Part shown: positions 15,685 through 23,782 of the stretch, piece after piece | Layout of the letters: each line of letters starts with the position of its first letter | Numbering within the stretch: the first letter of the stretch is position 1 | Origin: Desulfuromonas sp. SDB | Lineage (GTDB): Bacteria > SDB-A | Direction of reading: 5' to 3' | Length of the DNA: 29,775 nt | Assembly (NCBI GenBank): GCA_001412365.1 | Contig: LKUE01000293.1 | Span: 1-29,775 of the forward strand | Position numbers and translations under genes: made by a program | The notes under the pieces: generated by a model | Database searches by the model: none | Seen by the model: only the letters and a program-made list of their open reading frames with translations | Told to the model about the DNA's origin: nothing

Positions 15685-15813
15685 ATGAAAAATAATATTT
15701 CTATATTTATTGTCTTAATTTCTACAAAAATCCTCGCCCTAACCTCAGGTTGCATTTGTAATGAGAGAAAAATTGATATAAAGTATATACAGTTGACCAA
15801 CAGATATTGGTAA
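15685..15813 (+). CDS. Possible 42-residue small lipoprotein
   Basis: In the 197-bp gap before the MgtC-type gene, an ATG at 15685 opens a frame ending in TAA at 15811-15813, three bases before the next ATG. The peptide starts MKNNISIFIVLISTKILAL and continues to TSGCICNERK, a plausible lipobox with Cys at 23, then a short polar tail. No strong ribosome site is present (only GAGAAAAG upstream). Very small lipoproteins of this kind exist in many bacteria, but a chance frame in AT-rich DNA is equally possible. Confidence 0.3.
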   Translation: MKNNISIFIVLISTKILALTSGCICNERKIDIKYIQLTNRYW

Positions 15814-15816
15814 AAT

Positions 15817-17082
15817 ATGTTACTGGAACAATTACAAAGCTTTATCCCTCCTGAGGGCATTAAAATTATCACTGCATTATTTTTATCCTTTGTAGTGGGT
15901 TTGGGCAGGGAAGGGGAGAGATCATCCACCGGAATTTATTATTTTGGGGGAATCAGAACTTTTCCCCTGTTGGGATTACTGGGTTATTCCTTAATTTACA
16001 TATCTCCGGACAGTATCGTCCCCTTTGTCATCGGTTTCGCTGTAGTTGGTTTACTCATGGGGCTTTCCTATTTTAGAAAATTTGCCCAGGGAGTTCCCGG
16101 CTTTACCACTGAACTGGCTGGTTTGATGGTCTATCTGGTGGGGGGGATAGTTTCCATGGGTTATTTCTGGGTGGCTACCACTCTAATCGTTATTGAAGTT
16201 TTCCTTTTGGAAATGAAACCGACTTTAGCTAGATTTGGCAGGAAGGTTTCCCGGAAAGAGATGATAACTTTGACCAAATTCCTGTTGGTATTTTTAGTTA
16301 TTCTTCCCATCGCCCCTAATAAAAATTTCACTCAATTTGAGTTGAACCCGTTTAAGACCTGGTTAGTGGTAGTGGCAATCACCGGAATATCCTATTTCAG
16401 TTATATTGTCCAGAAGATCACCAAATCAACTAAAAGTGTAATCTGGTCTGCTGCTTTAGGAGGAATTTATTCTTCTACTATGACTACGGTAGTACTGGCT
16501 AGAAAATCGAAAAACAACAACAATCATTACTTGTTCAGCGGCAGTTTGTTGATTTCTTCTTCCGTAATGTATTTGAGGGTTCTCGCCCTGATCTTTTTAT
16601 TTAACCGGACTATGGCAGGACGCTTGCTCATTGGATTTTCAGTAATTGGAGTGCTGGGAATAGTAGTGGGTTTTTTCATTGCGATGAAACGTCATAACCA
16701 GGATGAAAATGTAAGCGGGGACTTGGGCATTACCAATCCCCTGGAATTGAAAATTGCCTTCTTATTTGCTTTTCTGTTTATCATCACTGTGATTATAACA
16801 AAGTTGCTGGCAGAATATTTGGGGAATAAAGGAGTATATGGTTTATCCGCGTTAATGGGACTCACTGAAATTGATCCATTTATTCTGGGTATTACCCAGA
16901 GCGCCGGAGTTTCTGTAAATATCCCAGTGGCAGTTTCCGCAGTGATTATTGCCACCAGTTGTAACAATTTAGCCAAAGCGCTTTACGCCTGGTTGTTCAG
17001 CCGGAATAGAAGCGGAAGGTGGGGGGCGGTTATGCTGGTCATACTGGGATTAATTGGAGCTTTGCTTTTATGGTTAGTTTAA
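15817..17082 (+). CDS. MgtC/SapB-DUF4010 integral membrane protein
   Basis: This 421-residue multi-pass protein has an N-terminal MgtC/SapB-like domain (about 15-140): ALFLSFVVGLGREGE is the conserved first helix with the acidic GxxRE signature, followed by GIRTFPLLGLLGY. The C-terminal DUF4010 region (about 175-421) includes KFLLVFLVILPIAPN, AALGGIYSSTMTTVVLAR and GVYGLSALMGLTEIDPFIL. Around 12 membrane helices are expected. The two-domain form is widespread in bacteria; transport or sensing of ions is suspected for MgtC relatives, but the role of the DUF4010 form is not established. No clear ribosome site precedes the ATG. It is not coupled to the following gene, which starts after 93 bp. 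Confidence 0.85.
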   Translation: MLLEQLQSFIPPEGIKIITALFLSFVVGLGREGERSSTGIYYFGGIRTFPLLGLLGYSLIYISPDSIVPFVIGFAVVGLLMGLSYFRKFAQGVPGFTTELAGLMVYLVGGIVSMGYFWVATTLIVIEVFLLEMKPTLARFGRKVSRKEMITLTKFLLVFLVILPIAPNKNFTQFELNPFKTWLVVVAITGISYFSYIVQKITKSTKSVIWSAALGGIYSSTMTTVVLARKSKNNNNHYLFSGSLLISSSVMYLRVLALIFLFNRTMAGRLLIGFSVIGVLGIVVGFFIAMKRHNQDENVSGDLGITNPLELKIAFLFAFLFIITVIITKLLAEYLGNKGVYGLSALMGLTEIDPFILGITQSAGVSVNIPVAVSAVIIATSCNNLAKALYAWLFSRNRSGRWGAVMLVILGLIGALLLWLV

Positions 17083-17175
17083 CTGATAAAAAGTTGTATT
17101 ATTTAACAATATTTGGTAATTTTATGAATTAAGTCAAATTTCATTTCAACATCACCTATTGATAAAGAGGAGGAT

Positions 17176-18612
17176 ATGCCTGAAAAACTGATATTTGAAC
17201 TACCTGATGGCGAAGAGAACTCTTATTTTTGTAAAGTGGATGGAAATCCACAGGATTATATTTCCCCTCAATTTATCCGCAATACCCCCCCCCTTATACC
17301 AAATGTGGGGGAATCAGGGGTGGTCAGACATTTTATAAATCTTTCCACCTTAAACTACCATGTTGATAAGAATTTATATCCTCTGGGCTCCTGTACCATG
17401 AAGTACAACCCTAAAGTAAATGAAACTATTGCCAGTGATCCCAGCTTTACCCAGTTACATCCTGACCAGCCAACTTCCAGCGCTCAGGGGGCGATGAGAA
17501 TAATGGGTGAACTTCAGCAGATGCTGGGTGAATTAACTGGATTTACTGCAGTTAGCCTTCAGCCGGTGGCGGGAGCACACAGTGAATTAACCGGAATATT
17601 GATGTTCAGGAAATATCACCAAAACCAAGGAATTCCCCGGTCAAAAATATTGGTCCCCGATTCCGCCCATGGCACCAATCCAGCCAGCGGAGCTTTAGCC
17701 GGTTACACCATTGTAAAAGTTAAATCCAATGATCAGGGAACTATTGATCCGGAAGCTGTTGAAAAGTTAATGGATGAGGATAGTGCAGGAATCATGATAA
17801 CCAATCCTAACACCCTGGGTCTTTATGAACCTAAATTGCCGGAGATTTGCAGGATTATTCACCACCAGGGAGGATTGGTTTACATGGACGGGGCAAATCT
17901 TAATGCTCTGTTGGGGATGGTTAAACCTGGAGAATTAGGAGTGGATATTCTTCATTTTAATCTTCATAAAACTTTTTCCACTCCCCATGGAGGTGGAGGA
18001 CCGGGAGGAGGGGGAGTGGCGGTAACCGAACAGCTTAAATCCTATCTTCCCGTCCCTGTAATTTATCGGGATGATTTTGAATGGAAATTCAACTATGAAT
18101 TGAAAAACAGCATTGGACCGGTACACAGCTATTTTGGAAATTTCCAGGTGATGCTTAAAGCTTATTGTTATATTTTAAGATTGGGACTTAACGGATTAAA
18201 AAGAGTGGCAGAGCAAGCCATCATCAATGCCAACTATATCCGCACCCAACTGGAGGGAATATATCACTTGCCTTATTCCCGGGTATGTATGCATGAAGTG
18301 GTTTTCTCCGGGGATATCCAGAAAAAAAGAGGAGTGAAAACTCTGGATTTGGCTAAATCCCTCTTGGATCAGGGGTATCATGCTCCTACTATTTACTTTC
18401 CCTTAATTGTCAGTGAAGCGCTGATGATTGAACCGACCGAGACTGAATCCACAGAGTCGCTGGATGGCTTTATTCAAGCAATGAAAAAGTTAGATGAATT
18501 ATCTCAGCACAATCCTGAAATATTAACTGCTTCTCCCCACAAAACTCCGGTGGGAAGACTGGATGAAGTAAAAGCAGCCCGGGAACTTAAAGTGAGGTTC
18601 AATGAGCAGTAA
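17176..18612 (+). CDS. gcvPB: Glycine dehydrogenase (decarboxylating) subunit 2
   Basis: This 478-residue protein is the C-terminal-type subunit of a split P protein, which decarboxylates glycine and passes the aminomethyl group to lipoylated GcvH. The PLP lysine is Lys265 in HFNLHKTFSTPHGGGGPGGG. Other family blocks are LYPLGSCTMKYNPK, LQPVAGAHSELTGI and DSAHGTNPASGA. The length is normal. AGAGGAGGA just before the ATG fixes the start. A run of nine C residues (17285-17293) lies in the frame near residues 37-39. The partner gcvPA and the gcvT and gcvH genes are not in the window; instead the gene opens an operon of a 151-aa unknown, a MutL-family ATPase and membrane proteins. P-protein function is secure; a link to the rest of the operon is not. 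Confidence 0.95.
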   Translation: MPEKLIFELPDGEENSYFCKVDGNPQDYISPQFIRNTPPLIPNVGESGVVRHFINLSTLNYHVDKNLYPLGSCTMKYNPKVNETIASDPSFTQLHPDQPTSSAQGAMRIMGELQQMLGELTGFTAVSLQPVAGAHSELTGILMFRKYHQNQGIPRSKILVPDSAHGTNPASGALAGYTIVKVKSNDQGTIDPEAVEKLMDEDSAGIMITNPNTLGLYEPKLPEICRIIHHQGGLVYMDGANLNALLGMVKPGELGVDILHFNLHKTFSTPHGGGGPGGGGVAVTEQLKSYLPVPVIYRDDFEWKFNYELKNSIGPVHSYFGNFQVMLKAYCYILRLGLNGLKRVAEQAIINANYIRTQLEGIYHLPYSRVCMHEVVFSGDIQKKRGVKTLDLAKSLLDQGYHAPTIYFPLIVSEALMIEPTETESTESLDGFIQAMKKLDELSQHNPEILTASPHKTPVGRLDEVKAARELKVRFNEQ

Positions 18613-19057
18613 GTGGTGGGACAATATTTTTGCTGATCCTGCGGAGGGGCTGGTAGATGCAGAAGAGCTCAATGGGCAAGAGGAAATAGAGTTAATGGAT
18701 AAGATCGCCCACCAGGTGGTAAAAAGAGAATTGACCGTACCCGCCATAATGTTTCTGGAAAGTGTAAAACCCCTTAATTTTATCGGCAGCCAAGCCATGG
18801 TGTTTTTCAATCCTCTGGTGCAGATTGTATTTCCCTCTAAAATCTACGGACAGATGCAGTTGTTTTTCGAAAAGAGGGAAAATGTGGAAAAACTTATTCA
18901 GCATATTGAAAAAGCTGATTCTGAATATGTTGATCAAAATAAAAAATTAAATTCTGATAAACCTAAACCCGATAAAACCAAGAAAAAGACTTTCTTCTGG
19001 TGGAAAAGGAGGAGCGATGAAGCCAAAGGAACAGATCAAGAACATTCTGGCCACTGA
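18602..19057 (+). CDS. Uncharacterised 151-aa protein between gcvPB and mutL
   Basis: I do not recognise a named family. The protein is soluble with no signal peptide. It begins MSSKWWDNIFADPAEGLVDA, has an acidic stretch, then a compact alpha-helical core (about 40-105) with RELTVPAIMFLESVKPLNF and GSQAMVFFNPLVQIVFPS, followed by FEKRENVEKLIQHIEKAD. The tail is Lys-rich (KPKPDKTKKKTFFWWKRR). It overlaps gcvPB by 11 bp at its start and the MutL gene by 41 bp at its end, so it is translated with both. The core of hydrophobic helices next to a basic tail could contact the inner face of the membrane; this is inference. It is most likely a soluble accessory protein of the operon. Confidence 0.75.
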   Translation: MSSKWWDNIFADPAEGLVDAEELNGQEEIELMDKIAHQVVKRELTVPAIMFLESVKPLNFIGSQAMVFFNPLVQIVFPSKIYGQMQLFFEKRENVEKLIQHIEKADSEYVDQNKKLNSDKPKPDKTKKKTFFWWKRRSDEAKGTDQEHSGH

Positions 19058-20849
19058 TTGTGGTTCTACCACCACCAAAGCCATTTTGATTCAGTATGAT
19101 CCGGAAGCGGGGAGATATCGTTTAATTGTCAGGGGAGAAGCGCCCACTACGGTGGAAGCTCCATTTGAAGATGTTACCATTGGAGTTTTAAATTCAGTGA
19201 AAGAAGTGGAGGAATTAACTCATCGGGAAATTCTTCAGCAGGACAAGATTATCAAGGAATCCAGTGAAAACCGGGGGGTGGACATCTATATTTCCACTTC
19301 TTCCGCAGGGGGAGGATTGCAGATGATGGTGGCGGGTGTGGTGATGAATATGACTGCCGAATCCGCGGAAAGGGCTGCCTTGGGAGCCGGTTCCATAGTA
19401 ATGGACGCCATTGCCACCAATGACAAGAGAATGCCCCATGAACGGATTGAGCGGATCAGGAATTTACGCCCGGATATGATCTTACTGTCCGGAGGTATTG
19501 ACGGAGGAACGATCAAACATGTCACTGAATTAGCGGAAATCATCGCTGCCGCTGATCCCAAACCCCGGTTCGGCTCCACCTATAAATTACCGGTAATTTA
19601 TGCGGGGAATAAAGATGCCCGTGAACCGGTGAAGGAAAGATTGGAAGGCAAAACTGATTTATTCATTGTGGATAACCTTCGACCGGTATTGGAAAGAGAA
19701 AACCTCCAGCCAGCCCGGGACAAAATCCACGATTTGTTCATGGAACATGTAATGGCTCAAGCCCCCGGATATAAGAAACTGATGTCCTGGGCGGATGTGG
19801 ATATCATGCCCACTCCGGGAGCAGTAGGACTGCTTATTGAGACCGTGGCTAAGCAGGAGGATATTGAAGTAGTGGGAGTGGACATCGGGGGAGCCACCAC
19901 TGATGTGTTCAGTGTGTTTAAAGACCGCACTGAGGAAGAGGAAAAACCGGTATTCAACCGTACCGTATCCGCTAATCTGGGAATGTCCTATTCTATTTCC
20001 AATGTGATGGCGGAAGCAGGGCTGGATAATATATTACGGTGGGTTCCCTTTACCATGGAGGAAAAAGATTTGCGCAACCGCATCCGCAATAAGATGATCA
20101 GACCTACCACCATTCCCCAGTCTCTTCAGGAGTTGAAGGTAGAACAGGCTATTGCCAGGGAAGCCCTCCGCCTGGCATTTGTCCAGCATAAACAGATGGC
20201 GGTGGGACTTAAAGGCATCCAGCAGGAGAGGACTATTGCCGATGCTTTTGAACAGGTGTCCACCGGTGAAACTCTAGTTAACCTGATGAATTTAAATATG
20301 CTCATCGGATCGGGAGGGGTGTTGTCCCATGCTCCTCGACGGGCTCAGGCGGCGTTGATGATGATTGACGCTTTTCTGCCCCAGGGGATTACCATGCTGG
20401 CGGTGGATTCAATTTTCATGATGCCCCATTTAGGGGTTCTGTCCAAAGTGCATCCCCAGGCAGCTACTGAGGTTTTTGACAATGACTGTCTGATCAGATT
20501 AGGTCACTGTATCGCTCCGGTGGAGAAGAAGAGAAGAAAAGGAGGAGAACATTGTTTCACTCTGAAAATTGAAAACAGAGACGAATTAAAAATTGCCTGG
20601 GGCGAATTGAAATTAATTCCCCTGGGAGAAGGAGAAAAGGTCAAAGCAACTATAATCCCCGAACGTCATTACGATGTAGGAGATGGATACGGAAAATCCA
20701 TAACTATCACCTTGGAAGGAGGAGTGGTAGGATTAGTGGTGGATGCCCGGGGAAGAAATCCTTTTTCTCTGCCCTCTAAACTGGAGGAAAGAATTAACAA
20801 GTTAGAACAGTGGAATAAAGCTTTAAATATTTACCCGGAGAAAGAATAA
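19017..20849 (+). CDS. MutL-family (glutamate-mutase-associated) ASKHA ATPase
   Basis: This 610-residue protein belongs to the glutamate mutase MutL family, not to DNA mismatch repair MutL. It has the actin/Hsp70-like ATPase fold: phosphate-1 loop ILATDCGSTTTKAIL (about 11-25), LLSGGIDGGTIKHV (about 157-170), and phosphate-2 loop VGVDIGGATTDVFSVF (about 285-300). The length and the Gly-rich motif GGVLSHAPRRAQAAL are typical. In clostridia such genes lie between the two subunits of B12-dependent glutamate mutase, with no proven role; relatives reactivate or chaperone radical enzymes. Here no B12 mutase subunit is nearby; instead it is coupled (TAATG) to a 375-aa soluble protein and the DUF6754 membrane genes. 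AAAAGGAGGAGCG before the ATG fixes the start. The family is secure; the role here is open. Confidence 0.85.
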   Translation: MKPKEQIKNILATDCGSTTTKAILIQYDPEAGRYRLIVRGEAPTTVEAPFEDVTIGVLNSVKEVEELTHREILQQDKIIKESSENRGVDIYISTSSAGGGLQMMVAGVVMNMTAESAERAALGAGSIVMDAIATNDKRMPHERIERIRNLRPDMILLSGGIDGGTIKHVTELAEIIAAADPKPRFGSTYKLPVIYAGNKDAREPVKERLEGKTDLFIVDNLRPVLERENLQPARDKIHDLFMEHVMAQAPGYKKLMSWADVDIMPTPGAVGLLIETVAKQEDIEVVGVDIGGATTDVFSVFKDRTEEEEKPVFNRTVSANLGMSYSISNVMAEAGLDNILRWVPFTMEEKDLRNRIRNKMIRPTTIPQSLQELKVEQAIAREALRLAFVQHKQMAVGLKGIQQERTIADAFEQVSTGETLVNLMNLNMLIGSGGVLSHAPRRAQAALMMIDAFLPQGITMLAVDSIFMMPHLGVLSKVHPQAATEVFDNDCLIRLGHCIAPVEKKRRKGGEHCFTLKIENRDELKIAWGELKLIPLGEGEKVKATIIPERHYDVGDGYGKSITITLEGGVVGLVVDARGRNPFSLPSKLEERINKLEQWNKALNIYPEKE

Positions 20850-21976
20850 TGGCACATGCATATACCCCTGGATTAAAAGTAACTGCCCGGACCGTACTCA
20901 GAAAAGAACGGAGATTGCCCTTGAAGGGAAAAGTGATGGTCAGCGAAATTGGAACTAAGGTCAAGGCAGAGCAAATTGTTGCCCGGACTGAACTTCCGGG
21001 AAATGTACTTCCTCTTAATTTAGCAGGTAAACTTGGCTGTGATGCCAGAGATGTAAAAGGAAATCTCAAAGTAAAAATTGGCGATAAAATTGCCAAACAT
21101 CAGCTGATTGCGGAAACTAAAGGTTTATTGGGATTGTTTAAATCCTCAGTCCGCTCTCCCCTTGACGGAAGTTTAGAAAGTGTTTCCGATATCACCGGAC
21201 AGGCTATCCTCAGGGAGCCGCCTCAGCCGGTGGAAACTGATGCTTACATTGAAGGGAAGGTAGTGGAAATCATCCCCGATGAAGGAGTGATCATTGAAAC
21301 TGTGTGCACCTTCATTCAGGGTATTTTCGGAATCGGGGGGGAAATCAGAGGGGAGATCTATCCGGTAGTGGAGCAACCTGATCAGGAATTGACCGTGGAA
21401 TTACTCAATGAAGACTGCCGGGATAAAATTGTTATCGGCGGTTCATTCTGTACTGCTCCGGTTTTGGAAAAAGCAGTCCAGGTAGGCGCCCGGGCGGTAG
21501 TGGTGGGAGGAATTGACGATGAAGATCTGAAAAATTTCCTGGGATACGATGTTGGGGTAGCTATTACCGGGAATGAACAGATGGGGATAACTCTGGTGGT
21601 CACCGAAGGTTTTGGCAAAATTCCCATGGCTAATAAGACCTTCCGCCTGCTCCAGGAGAAGAAAGGTTATTATGCTTCAGTCAATGGAGCCACTCAGATC
21701 AGAGCGGGGGTGATGAGACCGGAAGTGATAATTACCCTGGAGGAAGATCAAAGTATGAAAACCACCGGTTCCGCCGAAAGCGGAATGATGGAAGTAGGCA
21801 CTCCGGTCAGAATAATCCGGGAGCCTTATTTTGGGGAATTGGGAAAAGTAGCCGAACTCCCCCCCCATCCCATGAAAATTGAAACCGAAGCCAAGACCAG
21901 GGTGGTTAAGGTGAAATTAGATGATGGAAAAGAAGTATTATTGCCTCGGGCAAATGTTGAATTAATTGAGGAGTAG
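20849..21976 (+). CDS. Soluble protein with lipoyl-like barrel repeats and KOW-like end, unknown function
   Basis: This 375-residue protein has no signal peptide or membrane helix. Two stretches look like half-barrels of the biotinyl-lipoyl/barrel-sandwich type: VSEIGTKVKAEQIVARTELP (about 31-50) and VKIGDKIAKHQLIAET with VRSPLDGSLESVSDITG (about 75-117). There is no lipoyl or biotin lysine motif, so these are structural barrels as in RNA polymerase or RnfC-like proteins. Residues 195-296 look alpha/beta (VVVGGIDDEDLKNFLG, ITLVVTEGFGKIPM, GATQIRAGVMRPEVII). Residues 315-340 read as a KOW-like strand pair, VGTPVRIIREPYFGELGKVA. The start overlaps the MutL stop (TAATG) and the stop lies 3 bp before the DUF6754 gene. 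I infer a cytoplasmic partner of the MutL ATPase and the membrane module; its activity is unknown. Confidence 0.7.
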   Translation: MAHAYTPGLKVTARTVLRKERRLPLKGKVMVSEIGTKVKAEQIVARTELPGNVLPLNLAGKLGCDARDVKGNLKVKIGDKIAKHQLIAETKGLLGLFKSSVRSPLDGSLESVSDITGQAILREPPQPVETDAYIEGKVVEIIPDEGVIIETVCTFIQGIFGIGGEIRGEIYPVVEQPDQELTVELLNEDCRDKIVIGGSFCTAPVLEKAVQVGARAVVVGGIDDEDLKNFLGYDVGVAITGNEQMGITLVVTEGFGKIPMANKTFRLLQEKKGYYASVNGATQIRAGVMRPEVIITLEEDQSMKTTGSAESGMMEVGTPVRIIREPYFGELGKVAELPPHPMKIETEAKTRVVKVKLDDGKEVLLPRANVELIEE

Positions 21977-21979
21977 CCA

Positions 21980-23137
21980 ATGAAGTTTTTAACTCTTTTT
22001 GGAATTTTATTTCTGATAATCCAGGGAGGATCACTTTACTCTGAAATAGTGGTAGAAGATGTCCCCAATGATGCCGGAGAAGCGTTGATGATTACCTGGG
22101 ATCTCCCTGATGATGTCGGTAATATTTCGATGTATAGAATATACCGGCTTGACCCTGGAGCAGAAGATTACATTCTGGTGGGGAAAGTTGAAAATCCCAA
22201 TGTCAATGTCTTTGTTGACCATGATCCCCGCTATCCCCTCCATGCCGGAACAGAATTTGTCTATAAAATAGTGCCGGTAGATTTTAGCCAGAATGAAGTG
22301 GAATCTTTGGGAACTTCCCTGGCAGTTTCCCCGGTAGCCCAGTTGTTTAATTTCAACAAAGTAAATTCCTTAATTGCTACTCTATTTGTATTTGCTGCCT
22401 TAATTTTCTTTTTGAATTATGCTAAAACCGGCAAGGGATTATTTATCCGAAAAATTGCAGGTTTAGATGCTTTGGATGAGGCGGTGGGAAGAGCTACGGA
22501 AATGGGTAAACCGGTTCTCTACGTTCCCGGTTTATCTACTATGTCCGATGTGGCTACTATTGCTTCTATAAACATTTTGGGTCCGGTGGCTAAAAAAGTA
22601 GCTGAATATGAAACCAAAATATTAGTTCCCAATCGGGATCCAATTGTCTACACCATAGTGCATGAGGTTGTAAAGGAATCTTACCTGGAAGCAGGACGAC
22701 CGGATGCCTTTGACACCGATCAGGTATTCTTTGTCTCTCAGCAGCAATTTGCCTTTGTAGCAGCGGTAAACGGTTTAATGATGAGGGAAAAACCAGCTAC
22801 TAACTTGTTTTTGGGAATGTTCTGGGCGGAATCACTGCTGATGGCGGAAACCGGTAACATCACCGGAGCAATTCAGATAGCGGGGACTGATTCGGTAACC
22901 CAGCTTCCCTTCTTCATCACTGCCTGTGACTACACTTTAATCGGAGAAGAACTGTATGCAGCTAGCGCTTATCTTTCCCGTGATCCCATTCTGGTAGGCA
23001 GTGTTAAAGCTCAGGATTTGGAAAAAGCTATAATTTTATTTTTAATGATAGCTTGTTCAATAATTTCACTTATTGCAGTTTTAGCATTTAATACATATGC
23101 ATTTAATCAAGTGATCAGTGCAATATTTAGTTTTTAG
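21980..23137 (+). CDS. FN3-TM-DUF6754-TM membrane protein, copy 1
   Basis: This 385-residue protein has a signal segment (1-20), an FN3-like extracytoplasmic domain (22-115: VEDVPNDAGEALMITWDLP, MYRIYRLDPG, FVYKIVPVD), a helix at 128-146, a large domain at 150-345 and a C-terminal helix at 350-372. Basic residues directly after the first helix (KTGKGLFIRK) place the large domain in the cytoplasm by the positive-inside rule. That domain begins GLDALDEAVGRATEMGKPVL and contains LEAGRPDAFDTDQVFF, the features I associate with DUF6754, a family without assigned function. It is closely matched by the gene at 25394. GAGGAG before the ATG supports the start. It follows the 375-aa protein by 3 bp. 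I infer a scaffold linking an envelope-exposed FN3 domain to cytoplasmic partners. Confidence 0.8.
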   Translation: MKFLTLFGILFLIIQGGSLYSEIVVEDVPNDAGEALMITWDLPDDVGNISMYRIYRLDPGAEDYILVGKVENPNVNVFVDHDPRYPLHAGTEFVYKIVPVDFSQNEVESLGTSLAVSPVAQLFNFNKVNSLIATLFVFAALIFFLNYAKTGKGLFIRKIAGLDALDEAVGRATEMGKPVLYVPGLSTMSDVATIASINILGPVAKKVAEYETKILVPNRDPIVYTIVHEVVKESYLEAGRPDAFDTDQVFFVSQQQFAFVAAVNGLMMREKPATNLFLGMFWAESLLMAETGNITGAIQIAGTDSVTQLPFFITACDYTLIGEELYAASAYLSRDPILVGSVKAQDLEKAIILFLMIACSIISLIAVLAFNTYAFNQVISAIFSF

Positions 23138-23164
23138 ATATAGTTATGATAAAAGGAGATTGGC

Positions 23165-23782
23165 ATGTTATTTAAACGAACTCTGCCGCTTTTAGTGGTA
23201 TTTGTCTTAGGTATTGCCATGATGATCCAGTACTTCATTCCTCATCCAATATCTCAATCCTTTAAGGAAGGTGCTGATAACTGGATAAGAATTATTGGAG
23301 CTTTTGCCATTGTGCTGGGATTAGCTAGTTTTTTCCATGTCCATACCCGGAAGATAATGAGAAAAAACAAGGACAGTATTTTCTCAGTTGTGGCTATAGT
23401 CAGTTTAATTGGTATGGCATTAATAGGTATTCTGGGCAAAGATGGTTTGGACAATTGGCTGTTTTCCAATCTATATAGTTATATAATCGTTCCTTTAGAT
23501 GCCACCATGTTTTCATTACTTTCTTTCTACATCGCCTCGGCAGCCTTTAAGGCGTTTAAAGCCAGAAATGCCATGGCTTTTGCCTTGCTAGTCACTGCAA
23601 TCATTGTTATGTTGGGGAGAGTTTCCTTTGGCAGTTTCTTAAATGGTTTGGTGGAGTGGATTATGGTTTATCCCAACACTGCAGCCCAGAGAGGAATCTT
23701 AATCGGTATCGGTTTAGGGATTATCGCCACTTCACTTAAGATTATTCTGGGTATAGAAAGATCTTATCTGGGGGGTGAATGA
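23165..23782 (+). CDS. Multi-pass membrane protein, module A position 2
   Basis: No named family is recognised. The 205-residue protein has about six membrane helices (near 7-24, 42-58, 71-89, 108-128, 137-155 and 175-193) with short loops. Landmarks are YFIPHPISQ after helix 1, HVHTRKIMRKNKDS in the first basic cytoplasmic loop, VPLDATMFSLLSFYIASAAF and YPNTAAQRGILIGIGLG. It has the same layout and several matching positions as the protein at 27950-28585 of module B (for instance IVPLDATMFS against LAIPLWTSFT). AAAGGAGA before the ATG fixes the start; its stop overlaps the next start (ATGA). It is likely a subunit of a membrane complex with its neighbours. Confidence 0.75.
   Translation: MLFKRTLPLLVVFVLGIAMMIQYFIPHPISQSFKEGADNWIRIIGAFAIVLGLASFFHVHTRKIMRKNKDSIFSVVAIVSLIGMALIGILGKDGLDNWLFSNLYSYIIVPLDATMFSLLSFYIASAAFKAFKARNAMAFALLVTAIIVMLGRVSFGSFLNGLVEWIMVYPNTAAQRGILIGIGLGIIATSLKIILGIERSYLGGE

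Noticed and set aside
19017-20849. DNA mismatch repair MutL
   Set aside because: The name is shared only. The protein has ASKHA phosphate loops (DCGSTTTK, DIGGATTD) and no GHKL ATPase motifs.
20849-21976. Biotin or lipoyl carrier protein
   Set aside because: The barrel-like stretches lack the modified lysine in a MKM or DKA context, so only the fold type is suggested.
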